Below, one piece after another: positions 31,440-43,665 of a stretch of DNA of 64,000 nucleotides (position 1 is its first letter; each line of letters starts with the position of its first letter). Source of the stretch: Adiantum capillus-veneris (taxonomy: Eukaryota; Streptophyta; Polypodiopsida; Polypodiales; Pteridaceae). Below the pieces are notes generated by a model, which saw only the letters and a program-made list of their open reading frames with translations, did not search any database and was not told the DNA's origin. The position numbers and the translations under genes are program-made. The DNA lies in the NCBI GenBank assembly GCA_014529385.2, contig CM043970.1:42917279-42981278 (forward strand), read 5' to 3'.

Positions 31440-31933
31440 GTATACAGCAAGGAGGACACTTGCAAAATGCCCTTGGAGCTAGCTAATCCCTTATCTCATG
31501 AACATGAGCCAGAAAAGGAGTCGAGTGTCCGAATCGAGGCAGCAGAAGCATTGTATCTTATAGCTCTTCACGTAAGCTAGAGAGTACTGTGAAATCAGCT
31601 TTGATATGCATTCGAAGAGCCCAATGACCTGTTTTACTGTAAGATGGGATCTTTTTGACTTGCTGAGCTTTGTATTTAGTGTAGTCTCCTTTGTGTTTAG
31701 GAAGGGGGCCGAAGAGCTCTTTGGTCGGTGAATGGGCCGAGGATACTCCAAGTGGGGTATGAAGATGAGGAGGATCCTGAAGTGCTGGAGGCCTATGAAC
31801 GGCTTGGCTCTTTGGTATGAGAAGTTTTTGCCTGTATTTATGGTGGAGTATTTTTGCTTCTCATTTACATCATGACGATCTTGTTCTTGGTAATGTGCAG
31901 CTTGTGAATGAGAGCAGCGTTCCGGAAGCTTAA
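31440..31933 (+). CDS. host gene, last three exons of an armadillo-like protein (partial)
   Basis: Three exons with GT-AG borders. Exon 1 is 31440-31571 (44 codons, after tttttacag, before gtaag). Exon 2 is 31701-31814 (38 codons, after tgtttag, before gtatga). Exon 3 is 31901-31933 (after atgtgcag, ending in TAA). All junctions are phase 0 and the joined frame has no internal stop. The peptide includes KMPLELANPLSHEHEPEKE, RIEAAEALYLIAL, then EGGRRALWSVNGPRI and EDEEDPEVLEAYERLGSL. The helical pattern and the wording around AEALY/GRRALW suggest the C-terminus of an armadillo/HEAT-type repeat protein; I cannot name the family with certainty. I found no upstream exons, which may lie beyond the transposon nest or be lost. 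Confidence 0.65.
31572..31700 (+). other. predicted intron of the host gene
   Basis: Begins gtaagctaga and ends cctttgtgtttag. 129 bp, phase 0 on both sides. Confidence 0.6.
31815..31900 (+). other. predicted intron of the host gene
   Basis: Begins gtatgagaag and ends ggtaatgtgcag. 86 bp, phase 0. Confidence 0.6.
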
Positions 31934-34900
31934 GGCAAAGAAATTGCTGAAGGGCAGGACTTGGGTAAAAGTGATAAGCTTTTTCTTTTGCACATTAAGT
32001 TTCCTCTAAATAGTTCACAAGACCATCTGCAATAGAGGATTTCGTTTGAGCAACGGAGTGTTTTTACACCTTCGTGACCGTGTATTCTGCATGTCATCTC
32101 TCTCGGCTTTGCAAATGAGAGAGAACCGTGAAGCTTCAGACGTATCTGTTCTCTCTTCTGTCTATCACCCAAGTGTGGTAGATTAGTTATCCCAGCTCCT
32201 CCTTGATTAACAGGTCTTGAGTTCAAGACTAGTCAGACAGACCTTTGAAGTTTCTTGGACTAGGTGACATGATAAAGCTTCTTTCTTAGATCAGCTTCTA
32301 GTAGTTCTGCCTGGGTCAGTTTTCAATTGGTTCTGAAAGGCTGCTATGAGCATCTCTTCAAGCATCTGATGTACTTGCCCCACCTACCGAAAATGGGTCT
32401 ATGGGGCTAGGGCCTATAAGGAAAAAATTAGGGCTTTTTATAGCCCAATTGTGATTTTAAGGTTCCTCCATTATCTTTTGGCTATTTTACAAAAATCCTT
32501 TGTTGAGAGATTATCCCAAAACTCCCAAACTTTTGTGGATAAATTCACCAAAAATACACTAACATGCCATTTTTGGCAAAGTTTCAAAAGATTCACCCCC
32601 AAAATCTTTACACATAGGTTAATGCATAAGGTTATATTCGGCAACCCACAAATCCTTGAGAAGAAGTGTTATTTTTAAGCTTGGAGATAAATTAACCAAA
32701 TATAATAATAAAATGCCACTTTTGGTAATAATTTCAAAAGATTCACCCCCAAAACCTTTACACATATGTTAATGGATAAGGCATATTCGGCAACCCATCT
32801 ACACTTACAAATCCTTGAAGTGGTGTTATTTTCAACCTGGGGATACCAGGTAATGACTTTTGTGGCAAGGTCACACTACATGCAATATGTAAGATTCATC
32901 TTAGCATTGTGACCATGTCAGCAACCTTTATGGCAGCCGATAATGCTTGAAAATGTTTGAATGAATAATTGGGTTTCCTTAAAGTTGATGAGTGTGTTAG
33001 AGTAGTGCAAAATTTGGTTTCCAAAGCTTGAGCTGCTGAAGACTAATTGAGATTAGAAGTAAACTTGTGACATCATGACTATTTTAGCAATCCTTGAATT
33101 CCAAGTTGACATGAATAAGAAAGCTATTCTCCAAATCAAAGAGTGTTTCCTCAAGTGGTGCAAGGTTTGTCTTTTGGTTTCGCCTGCATATTCCTTAGGT
33201 AGAGTTCTTATGTGGCATTCATTTCATCTAGAAATTCAAGTTTTAAAAGTAAGGTACCTAAATCCTTTGCTATGAGAGGAGCTCATTATTATCCAAAAGT
33301 GTTTTTGGCATCCGCTCAAGCATACGATCCATAAAAAAAGTAGTTATCTCAAATAGTGGTAGCATTAACCTATTTGTGTTTGACTATGTAATCACCAATC
33401 CCTTGCCCAATAGCATGTCTCTTTGTGCTAAGAGACTAGAAGAAGCATGCTTCAAAGATATCTACATCCTTTGTGGTGTAAATGAGTATTATGTGCAAAG
33501 TGGCTTTCTTAGTTTTGTATCCGATGATAGGAAAGCCTACAACTCTCTCTAGATGTTTGTTTGCAATCTTGTTTATCTCCTTGAGATGGAATCCCGAATG
33601 GATGTTTCATTACCTTGAATAGGCGAGTGCATAGTGGCAATCATTCCCTCTAATAGTAATAGTTGTTATATTTGTTTGGGGTTTGCTTTGGATTGGGTAG
33701 ACTAGTATGAACATAGGGGTAGGGTTTGGTCCTAAGTTGGTCACCCACCTCACTAAGGGTAGGTTAGCATGTATGTATGGCTTGTGTTTTGTCATAGGTA
33801 GGTGCCCATTTTGCATGACCTCTAGGGCTAGAAATACATCTTGTTCATTTAGCAGGATAGGTAGGAGGTTTTCATCGATGATTTGGGGCGTATTCTTAAG
33901 TAGAGGGAGAGATTGTGTGCATGCGTTTAATTTTCTTGATGGATCAAAGTGATGTTTCCACTTTATCCTCCCAAGTATTGGTCGGTCTAGAATCTAGCCT
34001 ATAAAGCTTTCTGTGCTATGGTTAAAAAACCTTATACCCTAGTATACGGCTCATTAATTAGTTATGGAGCATGTTGAGGATTTACAAGTTGATTTTTTTT
34101 CTCTCTCCTTTGCAATTGCTTTTGTTTTGTCTCCTCTTGTTGCCTCTTACCGATTGCCTTGCCAAGATGGTTCAAACTTCTTTACGGCCTCTTTGCCCTT
34201 TTGCTTCTCTAGTGATTACTTATATTGGAGCTGCTACTTCATTCTTGGATGTGTTAGCAGATGGTATGACCTCCACCATGTTAAATGGATCTTCCCTTTG
34301 GTTGGGATGATTTGGACAAAATGTGTGATGCCACTCACTTTATAACAACTCACTTTTGATAGGCTCAAAATTTCTATCTGATTCAAAATTTTCATCCTTC
34401 CAATGATCCTCACCTCCATCATTTATTGGCTCTAAAATACGTGCTTCAATCCATGGTCATTTTTTCCACAAACATTATTTGTTTTTTTTGTCGGTCATTC
34501 CTTAGCAGCATCACTATGATTAATAATAGTGCAGTATGGGTACCATCGTATCATCATGCACATGTGATAGGTTGAAGAGGGCTCTACATATGGATATATG
34601 GCATGTTCCCATCATACTTAGTCTTATGGTAGCACTGATTTAGTCTCATTGTTGGTCCATCAATTTTCAATGGCACACCATTTGATTTGCTTATAGAGAG
34701 CAATATTTGCAGATGGTCTTGTAGCGTTCGTAATTATGTTGGCCCTTTGGAGGGTGTAAACATATGTATCATTGTTCTTATCGTTTCCATTGTGATTTCT
34801 ACTAGAGATGGGCCAATTTCAAATCTAGGAGATAAGGTGGATATTGTATGCTCACTCTTTGCGTCACTTGAATTTTCTTCCTTGCCATCAAAGAGCTTAG

Positions 34901-35317
34901 TGCATAAAGGTGTAGATGCATTGTGTTACTAAACAACTCTTTGAAAAACAAGGACTGTAAACCCTCTTGTTTTTAAGTATATCCCACTTTAGACCAAGTT
35001 ATGTACTATCACATTCTCTTGGAATAAATTCTCACTATTTTTACAGGTCTCTTTCAAAAGTGTAGATCAAGACAATAGTAGTTTTCTTGAGCCAAGTCTT
35101 TGATATATGTGATCAAAAGCATGTAACTATATGCCATAGCCCCATTTGAGTCCACTTTGCTAGGGTTCTATCACTTCTCCTTCTAAGAGGTGGCTCACAC
35201 CTTCTTGTAGAGATGATGTGAACTTGCACACTTTAACAAGACTCAATGGCAAACACTGCAACCAGCTACTTGGTGAAAAGTACTAAAGCTAAGGATAAAT
35301 TTCGGGTGATAGCCCAT
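31934..35317. other. non-coding stretch downstream of the host gene
   Basis: The first few hundred bases may be the 3' untranslated region and downstream sequence of the host gene. After about 32400 the stretch is AT-rich, with short accidental open frames only. It holds a duplicated block (32555-32690 and 32705-32845). I see no RT, transposase or RNA gene. Confidence 0.5.
32555..32845 (+). repeat. ~150-bp tandem duplication, diverged
   Basis: Both copies carry aaatgccattttt/aaatgccactttt, tttcaaaagattcaccccc, ttacacatatgttaatg and tattcggcaaccca, about 150 bp apart, with small indels. Confidence 0.75.
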
Positions 35318-35930
35318 AGCAGGCTTTGATTTGCAAGAGTGATATCTCACAATGCACCCAATCTCTCATTGAGTATAATACAAAATAGAAGTTTCAGAGT
35401 ATGGACTACATCATGGTTTCAGAGTATAGCAGGCTTTGATTTGCAAGAGTGATATCTCACAATGCACCCAATCTCTCATTGAGTATAATACAAAATAGAA
35501 GTTTCAGAGTATGGACTACATCATGGTTTTAAAAAATAGAAGTTTCAGAGTATGGACTACATCATGGTTTTAAAAAATCTTTTTGATTTGACATCTTTAT
35601 AGTTCGGTGAAACCACCACCTATCTGCATTGAGTATAATACAAAATAGAAGTTTCAGAGTATGGACTACATCATGGTTTTAAAAAATAGAAGTTTCAGAG
35701 TATGGACTACATCATGGTTTTAAAAAATCTTTTTGATTTGACATCTTTATAGTTCGGTGAAACCACCACCTATCTGCATTGAGTATAATACAAAATAGAA
35801 GTTTCAGAGTATGGACTACATCATGGTTTTAAAAAATAGAAGTTTCAGAGTATGGACTACATCATGGTTTTAAAAAATCTTTTTGATTTGACATCTTTAT
35901 AGTTCGGTGAAACCACCACCTATCTGCAAT
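35318..35930 (+). repeat. complex tandem array (110- and 150-bp periods)
   Basis: The block agcaggctttgatttgcaag occurs at 35318 and 35428 (period 110). The block tatctgcattgagtataata occurs at 35621 and 35771, and its end again at 35921 (period 150). Each 150-bp unit contains an inner duplication of aatagaagtttcagagtatg. Copies look nearly identical, so the array is recent. Confidence 0.9.
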
Positions 35931-36413
35931 GTTGCAATATCTTGAATGCAATGAGTCACCTATTATAAAGACTAATAATTAGGAGGAAATACATTATTTA
36001 TCTCTTGAGGGAGCAATAATAAGAAATCATTTTCTCCACACCATGGAGAATCTACCTACTAAAGGAATCTATGAGTTCCCCTCAACATAAAGGGCAATAG
36101 CTATGGAAAGAGGACTGCTGTGGTTAGACAACACACATGAGAGGCCTAGTCCCATGGAACCTTGGCTCCTCCCAGCCATCCCTCTGTATTCTTATAGGCA
36201 GGCCTTCGCGTTGATGGGATATTTCTTCTTAAGAACACTTGTTTTTTCCAAGTGACACCTTCTTCAACTCGGTCTGTCCACGCAACTAATGTTTTGTGAT
36301 GCACATGATGATGAGTTTGAAAATTATGATAGTCTAGGATGCACTTAGGTTCATGCAGTTGGGTAGGAGGTTCAATAAAATTGACCAAAACCCGAAAATC
36401 GATTACAGTTACA

Positions 36414-37200
36414 TTAAAAACTGAATGAATACAAGAGCGCAGGTAAAGAAAATTTATAGGCCATATCTTCAATTCGCTTGACTATTTTGAATGGACCACA
36501 ATACCTAGAAGATATCTTACGTGCAGGACTAGTTTTGAATGCTCTGAACACGTAAGCATAACTATTTATCTTTCCATGAAATTGATTTTCTGACATTTCT
36601 CATCATTAACGTATTTCTTGTATCTATCTTGTACTTCTCAAACATTTTGATGAGAAAGTTTCAAAATATCCATATGGTTTTGGATAGAGCCCATGACTTA
36701 TTGAATTTTTTAGTAGACAACCCATGTAACTAGTGATCTAGGTTGAAAACCATACAACAGCATGAAGGGACTAGACCTACTCGTAACATGCTTTGTACTA
36801 TTGTACAATAACTCCAAAATAGAGGGATGATCTTCTCGATCGGATTTCTTTTTGCCAACGTATGCTCTTAGCGTATCCTCTAGCAGTTGATTAACATGTT
36901 CAGTCTACCCATCCATCTCTAGGTGTTCTGCAGTAGTAATATTGAGTTGTGTTTTCAACCGCTTAAACACAACCCTCCAGAAATTATTGTTAAACTTGGA
37001 ATCACAATCACTAATAATATTGTTGGGCAATCCATATAATTTGTACTCATTGTCAATAAACAACTTGGCTAACTTGGGAGTTTTAATAGTGAACTTGGTT
37101 GAAATAAACTTTTAGTCAACCTATCGACAATCACCCATATTGAGTCATGACCTCGTATTGTGGTTGGTAATCCATAGAGATACTCTTCCATTTACCATGA
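36414..37200 (-). pseudogene. integrase remnant of element C
   Basis: The C-terminal domain motif SSRYCGPFKIVKRIEDMAYKF appears near 36520. The core is present at about 37020-36950 as GLPNNIISDCDSKFNNNFW, retaining an Asp of the second catalytic position. The surrounding sequence is frameshifted. No clear chromodomain is visible between 36414 and 36200. Confidence 0.65.
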
Positions 37201-38089
37201 GGAATCTTCAAAGGATCTGCGTTCGTTGGTACAAATTCTCACCTTCTGGAGTAGGTATCCATTATCAATAGAAAAATTCTTCCAATCAGTCATCTCATCA
37301 CTCAAAAGAGAAAAATCAAGAATGGAGGAAGTAGACACACTACCAGCTTTGGAGTAAGATGGATCCCTCTTTTAAGCATGGCTTCACACCTTGGAGTACG
37401 CAAAACATGTTCGCATGTACCCTTCAGAGACTCCAAAAACCCACTTTAAAGTTCCATAGATGTTAGCTATTAAGAGCATCAATGACCACATTATATCATC
37501 CTTTGCAATATCAGAGCTTTGCATCATACTCCTGAAGAATATCAACTCATGTGTCCTTGCGACCCTTCAAGTCAAATTGCTGTGTAAACCAATCTATACT
37601 TTTATAGTCAAAACACTATTTCAAATTGGATTCCATACAAATAATGTTGTCACATTTTTAGAGCGAACACTATCGCATAGAGCTCTCTTTCATAAGCAAA
37701 ATAACTTTATTGTGCAGAATCAAGTTCTTGCTTTCAAACGCAAATTGGCCTTTCATCCTTCACACGAACTACTCCGATAGCTTGATAGCTAGCATCTGTC
37801 TCTTGCATAAAAGGTTTCATTGGATCCACAATAGCTAACGTGGGTGCAGTAGCTAGAACGACCTTCAGTGCATTGAAGCTTTGTTGTTGACTTTTCCCCA
37901 ATGAAATGCTTTGCCCTTGGCTTTCAGTTAGTCTATCATAAAAATAGAAATTTTGGCATAGTTTTTAACAAACCTATGATAACAGCCTACAAATTTAAGG
38001 ATCTCTTCCAATTTTCTTGGAGAAGGCCAATTACGGATGGCATCCACTTTGGATTGATCCATATGTAGGTGTGCATCAGAAATTACTAT

Positions 38090-39128
38090 CCCAAATAGTA
38101 AATTTTTGCCTTCAAAAAATTACACTTGGCTTCCTTAGCATATAATTTGTAATGCCATAGCATATCAAACACATGCTTCAAATGTTGTAAGTGCTCTTCC
38201 TCAGACATTGTACACTAGATTTTCATCGAGAAAACAATGATAAATTTATCCAGATATGGTTTCAAAAAACTATCCATGGTTTTATGAATGTTGTTAGCAC
38301 ATTGGTTAAGCCAAAAGGCATAACCAAGAACTCATAATGTCCAAATTTTGTTTGAAAAACAGCTTTAAGTATATCAACAAGACAAAGTTGCACTTAGTGA
38401 TACCCTGATTGCACATCTATTTTCATAAAAATACGGGCATGGTTAAGTTTATCAAATAAGTCATCCACTTGTGGCAACAGATACTTATCATTAATAGTAA
38501 CTGTATTCATGCCACGATAATTTATGCACATACACATGCACATACTACCATCCTTTTTCTTCACCAATAGAATAGGGGATGTTCATGGTGAAGAACTAGG
38601 TTGAATAAATCCTCTACTGAGGTAATGAGCAAGCTAACATTCCACCTCAATAGCCTCAGAATGACTCATTTTGTAGGATAGTTTACTAATGGGCTTACTA
38701 CATGCAATCACGTCTCTACACTGTTGTACAAAACGTATCGATGGTAACTCAGGGGATAAATATTTTGAAAATGCATGTTTGTATTCAGTTAAAACGTTTT
38801 TTAACTTACTAGCAACATTTGCTTGTTGTGGTAACATAGGAGTAGCAAGAGAAGAAAGAGAAGAGAAAGAAACATCCGGCATTGAGGAATATTCAAACAT
38901 ACCTGAATTATTATCATCATTTGATAAAAAATGACACAAGAAGTAACGATAAAAAAAGAGGTTTTCTATTTCATCATCATTAGAAGACAGATTCATAAGC
39001 TGGGTTGTACAAATCAGTGGTGAGGAAGGAATATCCTTTTTTGCTAATAGCAACATGTGCAAACCATTGGATTCAAATATTAAGACTATTATGCTCATAG
39101 CTATGACATAATGATGATCGTAATCCAT
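38090..39128 (-). pseudogene. reverse transcriptase remnant of element C
   Basis: The N-terminal part (38634-39128) ends YKMSHSEAIEVEC, preceded by the FSKYLSPELPSIR linker that sits before RT. Downstream, FGLTNVL-like sequence and a catalytic block near 38225 that reads FLDENLVYN can be recognised. The second Asp of the FxDD box has become Glu, so the site is inactive. Multiple stops. Confidence 0.65.
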
Positions 39129-39281
39129 GCAACCACTCTTGACTTAACACCACATGTGCTCTATCCCAGTACTTAAAGATCTAAGGTTGTCTTATACCCT
39201 TGAATCTCAAGAGGCAATTACCTTGTGTATCCCGCACTTCAACATCATGGCCATCATTCATAGCTACCGGGAACTAGGGGT

Positions 39282-39599
39282 CTAGGACAGATTGAGATGT
39301 TTTACTAACTTGTACTTAATGAAATTGTGAAATGTTCCATCATTGACCAGGAGTTTCACCTTGTGACTTTGGATAGACCCATACATTCTCACAAGCTCGT
39401 GTGGTCTAGAAGTCAGGTGCCACATAGAGGCCATAATATAGTACTCATGAATCGCTTTGGTATGTGTTACTTCCACATTGGAATAGCGAGAAGAGGATTC
39501 TAGGGGAAGCAATTTCACTATGTGCACAATTTTCTCCTTACCCTGGCAGCAGATTTCTCCTTGAAACAATCTTTTTTTCCATTCCCACTTCCCAAGCAA
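39282..39599 (-). pseudogene. protease region of element C
   Basis: The frame ends LLVNDGTFHNFIKYKLVKHL, matching the usual LVDSGATHNFI block of plant gypsy proteases. The active-site Asp is Asn-Asp-Gly shifted here, so activity is doubtful. The upstream part has no clear motif. Confidence 0.55.
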
Positions 39600-40057
39600 T
39601 TAAAATATAATTTATCATTCTTTGCTTTTTGAAGTTCCTCACTTAACAGATGCCCTCTAGGTCCTTGGGCTTTTTGGACACATCAAATGAGGCTACCACA
39701 TATTTTCTCTTATTATGACTATGAGATCCACATGTATTTGAAGTGTCAAGTACGTGTGTGCTATGCCCTTAAGCTTGCTGATAACATCTCTATATAATGC
39801 AAGATAGACTCAAGCAGTGTCTTATGCTAAAGCATAGAACACAATTTTTGTCCTTCTTATTAGTCAACAGAAACTCTTTTCTAAGCACATCCTCAAAGGC
39901 AACCTGTGTGCGCATGATGATGCCCTTCTCCTTGAGCAGCATCCACCATTTATAGGCTTTACTTTCTAACGTTAAACTAGTTTACAGTGCCTTGGCTCCA
40001 TCCGAAGTCCAACGCAGATTATGAACACCATCCTTGTTGCGCTCTTTCTCCTCCCCT

Positions 40058-40480
40058 CTAAAGGTATATATGTGGCTTCGTGTTTTTCAACTCATCCACC
40101 TCTTTTTGAGTAAGAATTGGCAACAAGTCCGAATTCCAACACACCAGGGGTTGGATTTTAGACACAGTGCCTGAAATAATCCGAGGTGGCTGACTTGTAG
40201 GATGCTTGGCCCGATGATGCAGATATTGCACTACTAGATTAGACAATTTAGTGACATTCTCATTAAAACGTGCAAAATTTATTTCCAAAACAGGCATGTG
40301 TGCTTGTACTTGTCTAAATTCTTGCATATCAAGTTACTTTATGTTGTGTTAGTTGCCATGCGGGTACCCTCCGTGAGAGTAGCCGATAGTGGTGCAGCAA
40401 CAACAAGCCTAATAGGTGTAATGTTCTCAAAATTGAAAGCGTGATGCATGTCTATGTCTAAATCCATGGTGCAGTGCGGC
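40058..40480 (-). pseudogene. gag N-terminal remnant of element C
   Basis: A frame starting MDLDIDMHHAFNFENIT (about 40467) runs into MATNTT and a stop. It then continues in another frame as MPVLEINFARFNENVTKLSN, a helical stretch of the kind seen at the start of gypsy gag proteins. Confidence 0.45.
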
Positions 40481-41145
40481 CTTCAAAAGAAAGAAAATGA
40501 ATATCTTGGGAAAACAACCGCCTTGCGAAGCATTTTTGAATTTTGACTAGCCACCATAAATTTGAGAGTTATTCAAAGTGACTTGCCAAAGGCAACTCAA
40601 GGCAGATGTCAATGTCGACTACAGTCCTCCAAATGATTTTGTTGAGGAGAAATTGAAAAGCTACAATAACCTCGAATTGTTCAAGCTCAAAGCGTTTATT
40701 AAATTTTATGCCAAAAATTAATTCAAACAAAACTTTGTTGTATTCACTTTGAACTTAGAAATGGTAATTAACGAGTTTCCAAAAGCTTCTACCTATTCTA
40801 TGACTTTGAAGCTTTGAAAGGCTTTCAAATTTTTAAAAATCTTGAGTATTTTGTAGATTAATTGCATCTAGAGATATTGCCCCAAAAAAATCTAAGGTTG
40901 GTTTCACTTTGCTTGAGCATCGAGTCGTGCTTGAGAGCTAGCAAGTCGTTGTAAACAAGCCCTTGTCCAATCCTTAATGTCAAGTTTCAAAACTTGTTGG
41001 CCTTTGGTATGAAACTAAAGGCCTCCAAGTTCCAAAAATGGTGTAGAGAAGAGTGTGTAGGTATTGAGAAAGAGATACAAAACCACGAAGTCCTCCTCCT
41101 CCTACGCTACATAAATGAATATGCTGCCACAGGCCCACACAAATC

Positions 41146-41147
<2 letters not shown>

Positions 41148-41182
<35 letters not shown>
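41148..41182. repeat. AG dinucleotide microsatellite
   Basis: About 35 bp of GA repeats just left of element D. Confidence 0.95.
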
Positions 41183-41189
<7 letters not shown>

Positions 41190-41223
41190 GCAAGTTGAAA
41201 TTCGCATGTGTGTGTGTTGGGGA

Positions 41224-42436
41224 TGTAACATTTAATGGCCTAGTAACTTGTGTGTAGCGGAAAATAGCATAAACATAGTGAGCATTTCATTAGAATAGAT
41301 TCCTAATGAGCATAGCAAGAGGGCTTGGATGGAGAGGGCAACAAAAAGCATAACACCTAGTTAGATAGGCGTGAACAATACTTCAAAAGAGAGAGAAATT
41401 AAGCTATTGACAACATTTGAGGACCGGATTTACATGGAGCTGGTTCCCCTCCAAAAGGCTTTGTATTATAGGTTTCCCCCATCAAGGGAGACATTTTACA
41501 ATACAATTCTTTGTGTTCCTTCAATAACTAGCTAGTGCAATGAAGATGGAAGCTTCAAGCACTAAGCAAACACTTATCAAACACAACATCAATTCCCTCA
41601 CGGTCTCAGACCCAAGACCTCACACACCTTCGAAGATGGTGAGAGCTAGCGGGGTATGAGAGTAGATTGAGAGGAAGAAGAAGTAGTCTTACGAGAAAGA
41701 AGTATATCTTCTCACATAATCACTCATAATAGCTTAGCATAGCTTAGTAATTAGCATGGTAGAGCAGATGAGCATGCATTGAAGCTTGGCTCTTGGTTGA
41801 ATTCGCATCACAAAGCCAAGTGTTGTTAGCGTAGGCCTCCCTTATCATCACAAGCTTGGAGTAGATGATGAGCTTTCCATCAAAGCTTGAGAAGGAGAGA
41901 GAGAGTCTTCTTGCTTCACACATGAGATTGTGTGAGTGTGTGCGAGATAATGCCTTGCTAAATCAGCCCCCTCTCTCTCTTGGTCGACCCCTCTTGCAAA
42001 TTACTCTTGTTGGCATCCCATTGGACCCTGCAAAGCTTAGCCAATCATAATTGAGAAGCATAAGTGATAGCCTTGTGACATGTGTCCCCCTTTCCCCTTT
42101 TGTGAGAGCTTTAGGTAATTAAATAATGCAACTAAACTCTCATTGGACCCCTTTGTCTTCTGGACAATAGGAATCAGGCAAGCCATGGGGCTGTTGAATG
42201 CTCATTGGACCCCTTGGGAGACTGTCCAATAGTCTTATAGAGAGATTAATTCTTATTGGTTCTTTTATTAAGTGTTTTTAGATGAATTAAACTAGATTTA
42301 GTCTAGCCTAATTCTCATTGGTTCACCTCTATGGCCATCCAATAGGATTTGAGTGCACCTTGTGGGCAACTGGGCTAGGGAGCTGACATGTGTCCCCTAT
42401 TCCCTTTGTGTAAAGGGAGCCTGTGAGTGTGAGTGA

Positions 42437-42517
<81 letters not shown>

Positions 42518-42893
42518 TCTCTCTCATCCCCTACTTACAGGGCTCGCCCACTCCTATGTAGGAGTCTTGAAGACTTTTGTGTACACTCACAAAGCATGCA
42601 ATTTCACTAAGCTTGACCATTTGGACATAACCTTTGAATTTTGGAACCTTAGCATTTTGGAAGTCTTAATGGGCTGAAGCTTAGGGTCTTTGAAGCCCAT
42701 TGTTGCACATTGCTCTTTTGCAGACGGCCCCCCCTTTGGATCCCTATCATTCCCTCCTTTGGATCCCTACTGTGGCCGGTCTACCAGCTTAACCAATATT
42801 CTAGTTTTTTCTCCCCTGGCACTTCCCCATATTAAATGATCAGTTTAACATGAGAAAATCATTTAGGAGAATTAGATATTAGTTATTATGACA
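41224..42893 (-). repeat. 3' LTR of element D (1670 bp)
   Basis: Plus-strand ends TGTAACATTTAATGG and GTTATTATGACA. A GT microsatellite (42441-42514) accounts for much of the length difference from the 5' LTR. At least eight ATTGG/CCAAT pentamers lie between 42018 and 42345. Confidence 0.88.
42441..42514. repeat. GT dinucleotide microsatellite
   Basis: About 74 bp of GT repeats inside the 3' LTR of D; the 5' LTR has only about 22 bp at the same place (57682-57702). Confidence 0.95.
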
Positions 42894-43289
42894 TGACCTC
42901 TCTCTTGAAATCATAGTCATCCTTGACTATGGGGTAGAGAAGATAAAGCCTATTCATTAGTCCTTTTTCTAGCAGGTAGAGGATTCCTATCTTACCCTAC
43001 GACATCATTCCAGAATGGATAACTAATCCATTTGGCGCTTGAGAGCCTAAGCTGCAGGAAGCATGTCTGCACATTAGTCCTATCAATCTTCCATAGTAGA
43101 GTGACAAGCTCTACTTGGTGTTTGGAAGACGTCGTCTCCACAAACTTGATTCTAAGCATGCATACTACTTAACATTTGTGCACAATAAAGAAAAAGAGAG
43201 TCTTATAAGACAAAAGCTTTGTTAATTTAAACATTTGTACATTTACTTACTCTAGGGAAGCATTGTAAGCATTGACAAGGTTTAGGCTA

Positions 43290-43665
43290 TCCTTTAATTG
43301 TATGCCTTGCATCCATCTAGCATCTTGAAAAGGATAGTTCTTAAACTTAATAAAATACCGTCGGATAATCTTACTGTCTCTCAATACCTTGTCTTCATGT
43401 CGGAGACTGGACTAGGGCTGCAGCACCTCTTCTTGGTCCTTGATCTACGGTCGGTCTTCAATAGTTGGTTCTTGAGGTGGCTCTCCTTTGTAAGGCTTTA
43501 GTAGGCTCACATGAAAAGCATTGTGTATGAGCCAATGACTAGGCAACTTGATTTGATAGGCCATCTCATTGATTGGCCTAAGAATCTTGAAGGGACCATA
43601 GTACCTTTTTGCTAACTTAGCATAGTACTTTTGGTGTCCCGTAGGATTCTTGCCCGTGGTGTGCC
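43290..43665 (-). pseudogene. integrase C-terminus and chromodomain of element D
   Basis: On the reverse strand the integrase end ([18 protein letters not shown], followed by a stop) leads to the chromodomain core RRYFIKFKNYPFQDARWMQ near 43370-43320. One or two stops lie in the linker. Confidence 0.75.

Larger units (their letters stand above)
36138..41223 (-). mobile_element. old Ty3/gypsy element C (left part of a split element)
   Basis: Heavily decayed reverse-strand gag-pol. From right to left: gag traces (40480-40058), protease (about 39310), RT (38960-38090), RNase H/IN (37900-36950) and integrase C-terminus (36596-36414). At 36138 a short sequence (tgagaggcctagtccca, about 60 bp) matches 58156-58216, next to a degenerate primer site at 58142-58154. 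It may be an LTR end. If so, C continues at 58049 beyond element D and its 5' LTR begins at 58156. Confidence 0.65.

Noticed and set aside
35318-35930. CRISPR or centromeric satellite
   Set aside because: Too few units, no spacers and irregular nested periods; a local tandem array explains it.
42441-42677. Frame starting with a long Cys-Val repeat
   Set aside because: Translation of the GT microsatellite in an LTR, not a protein.
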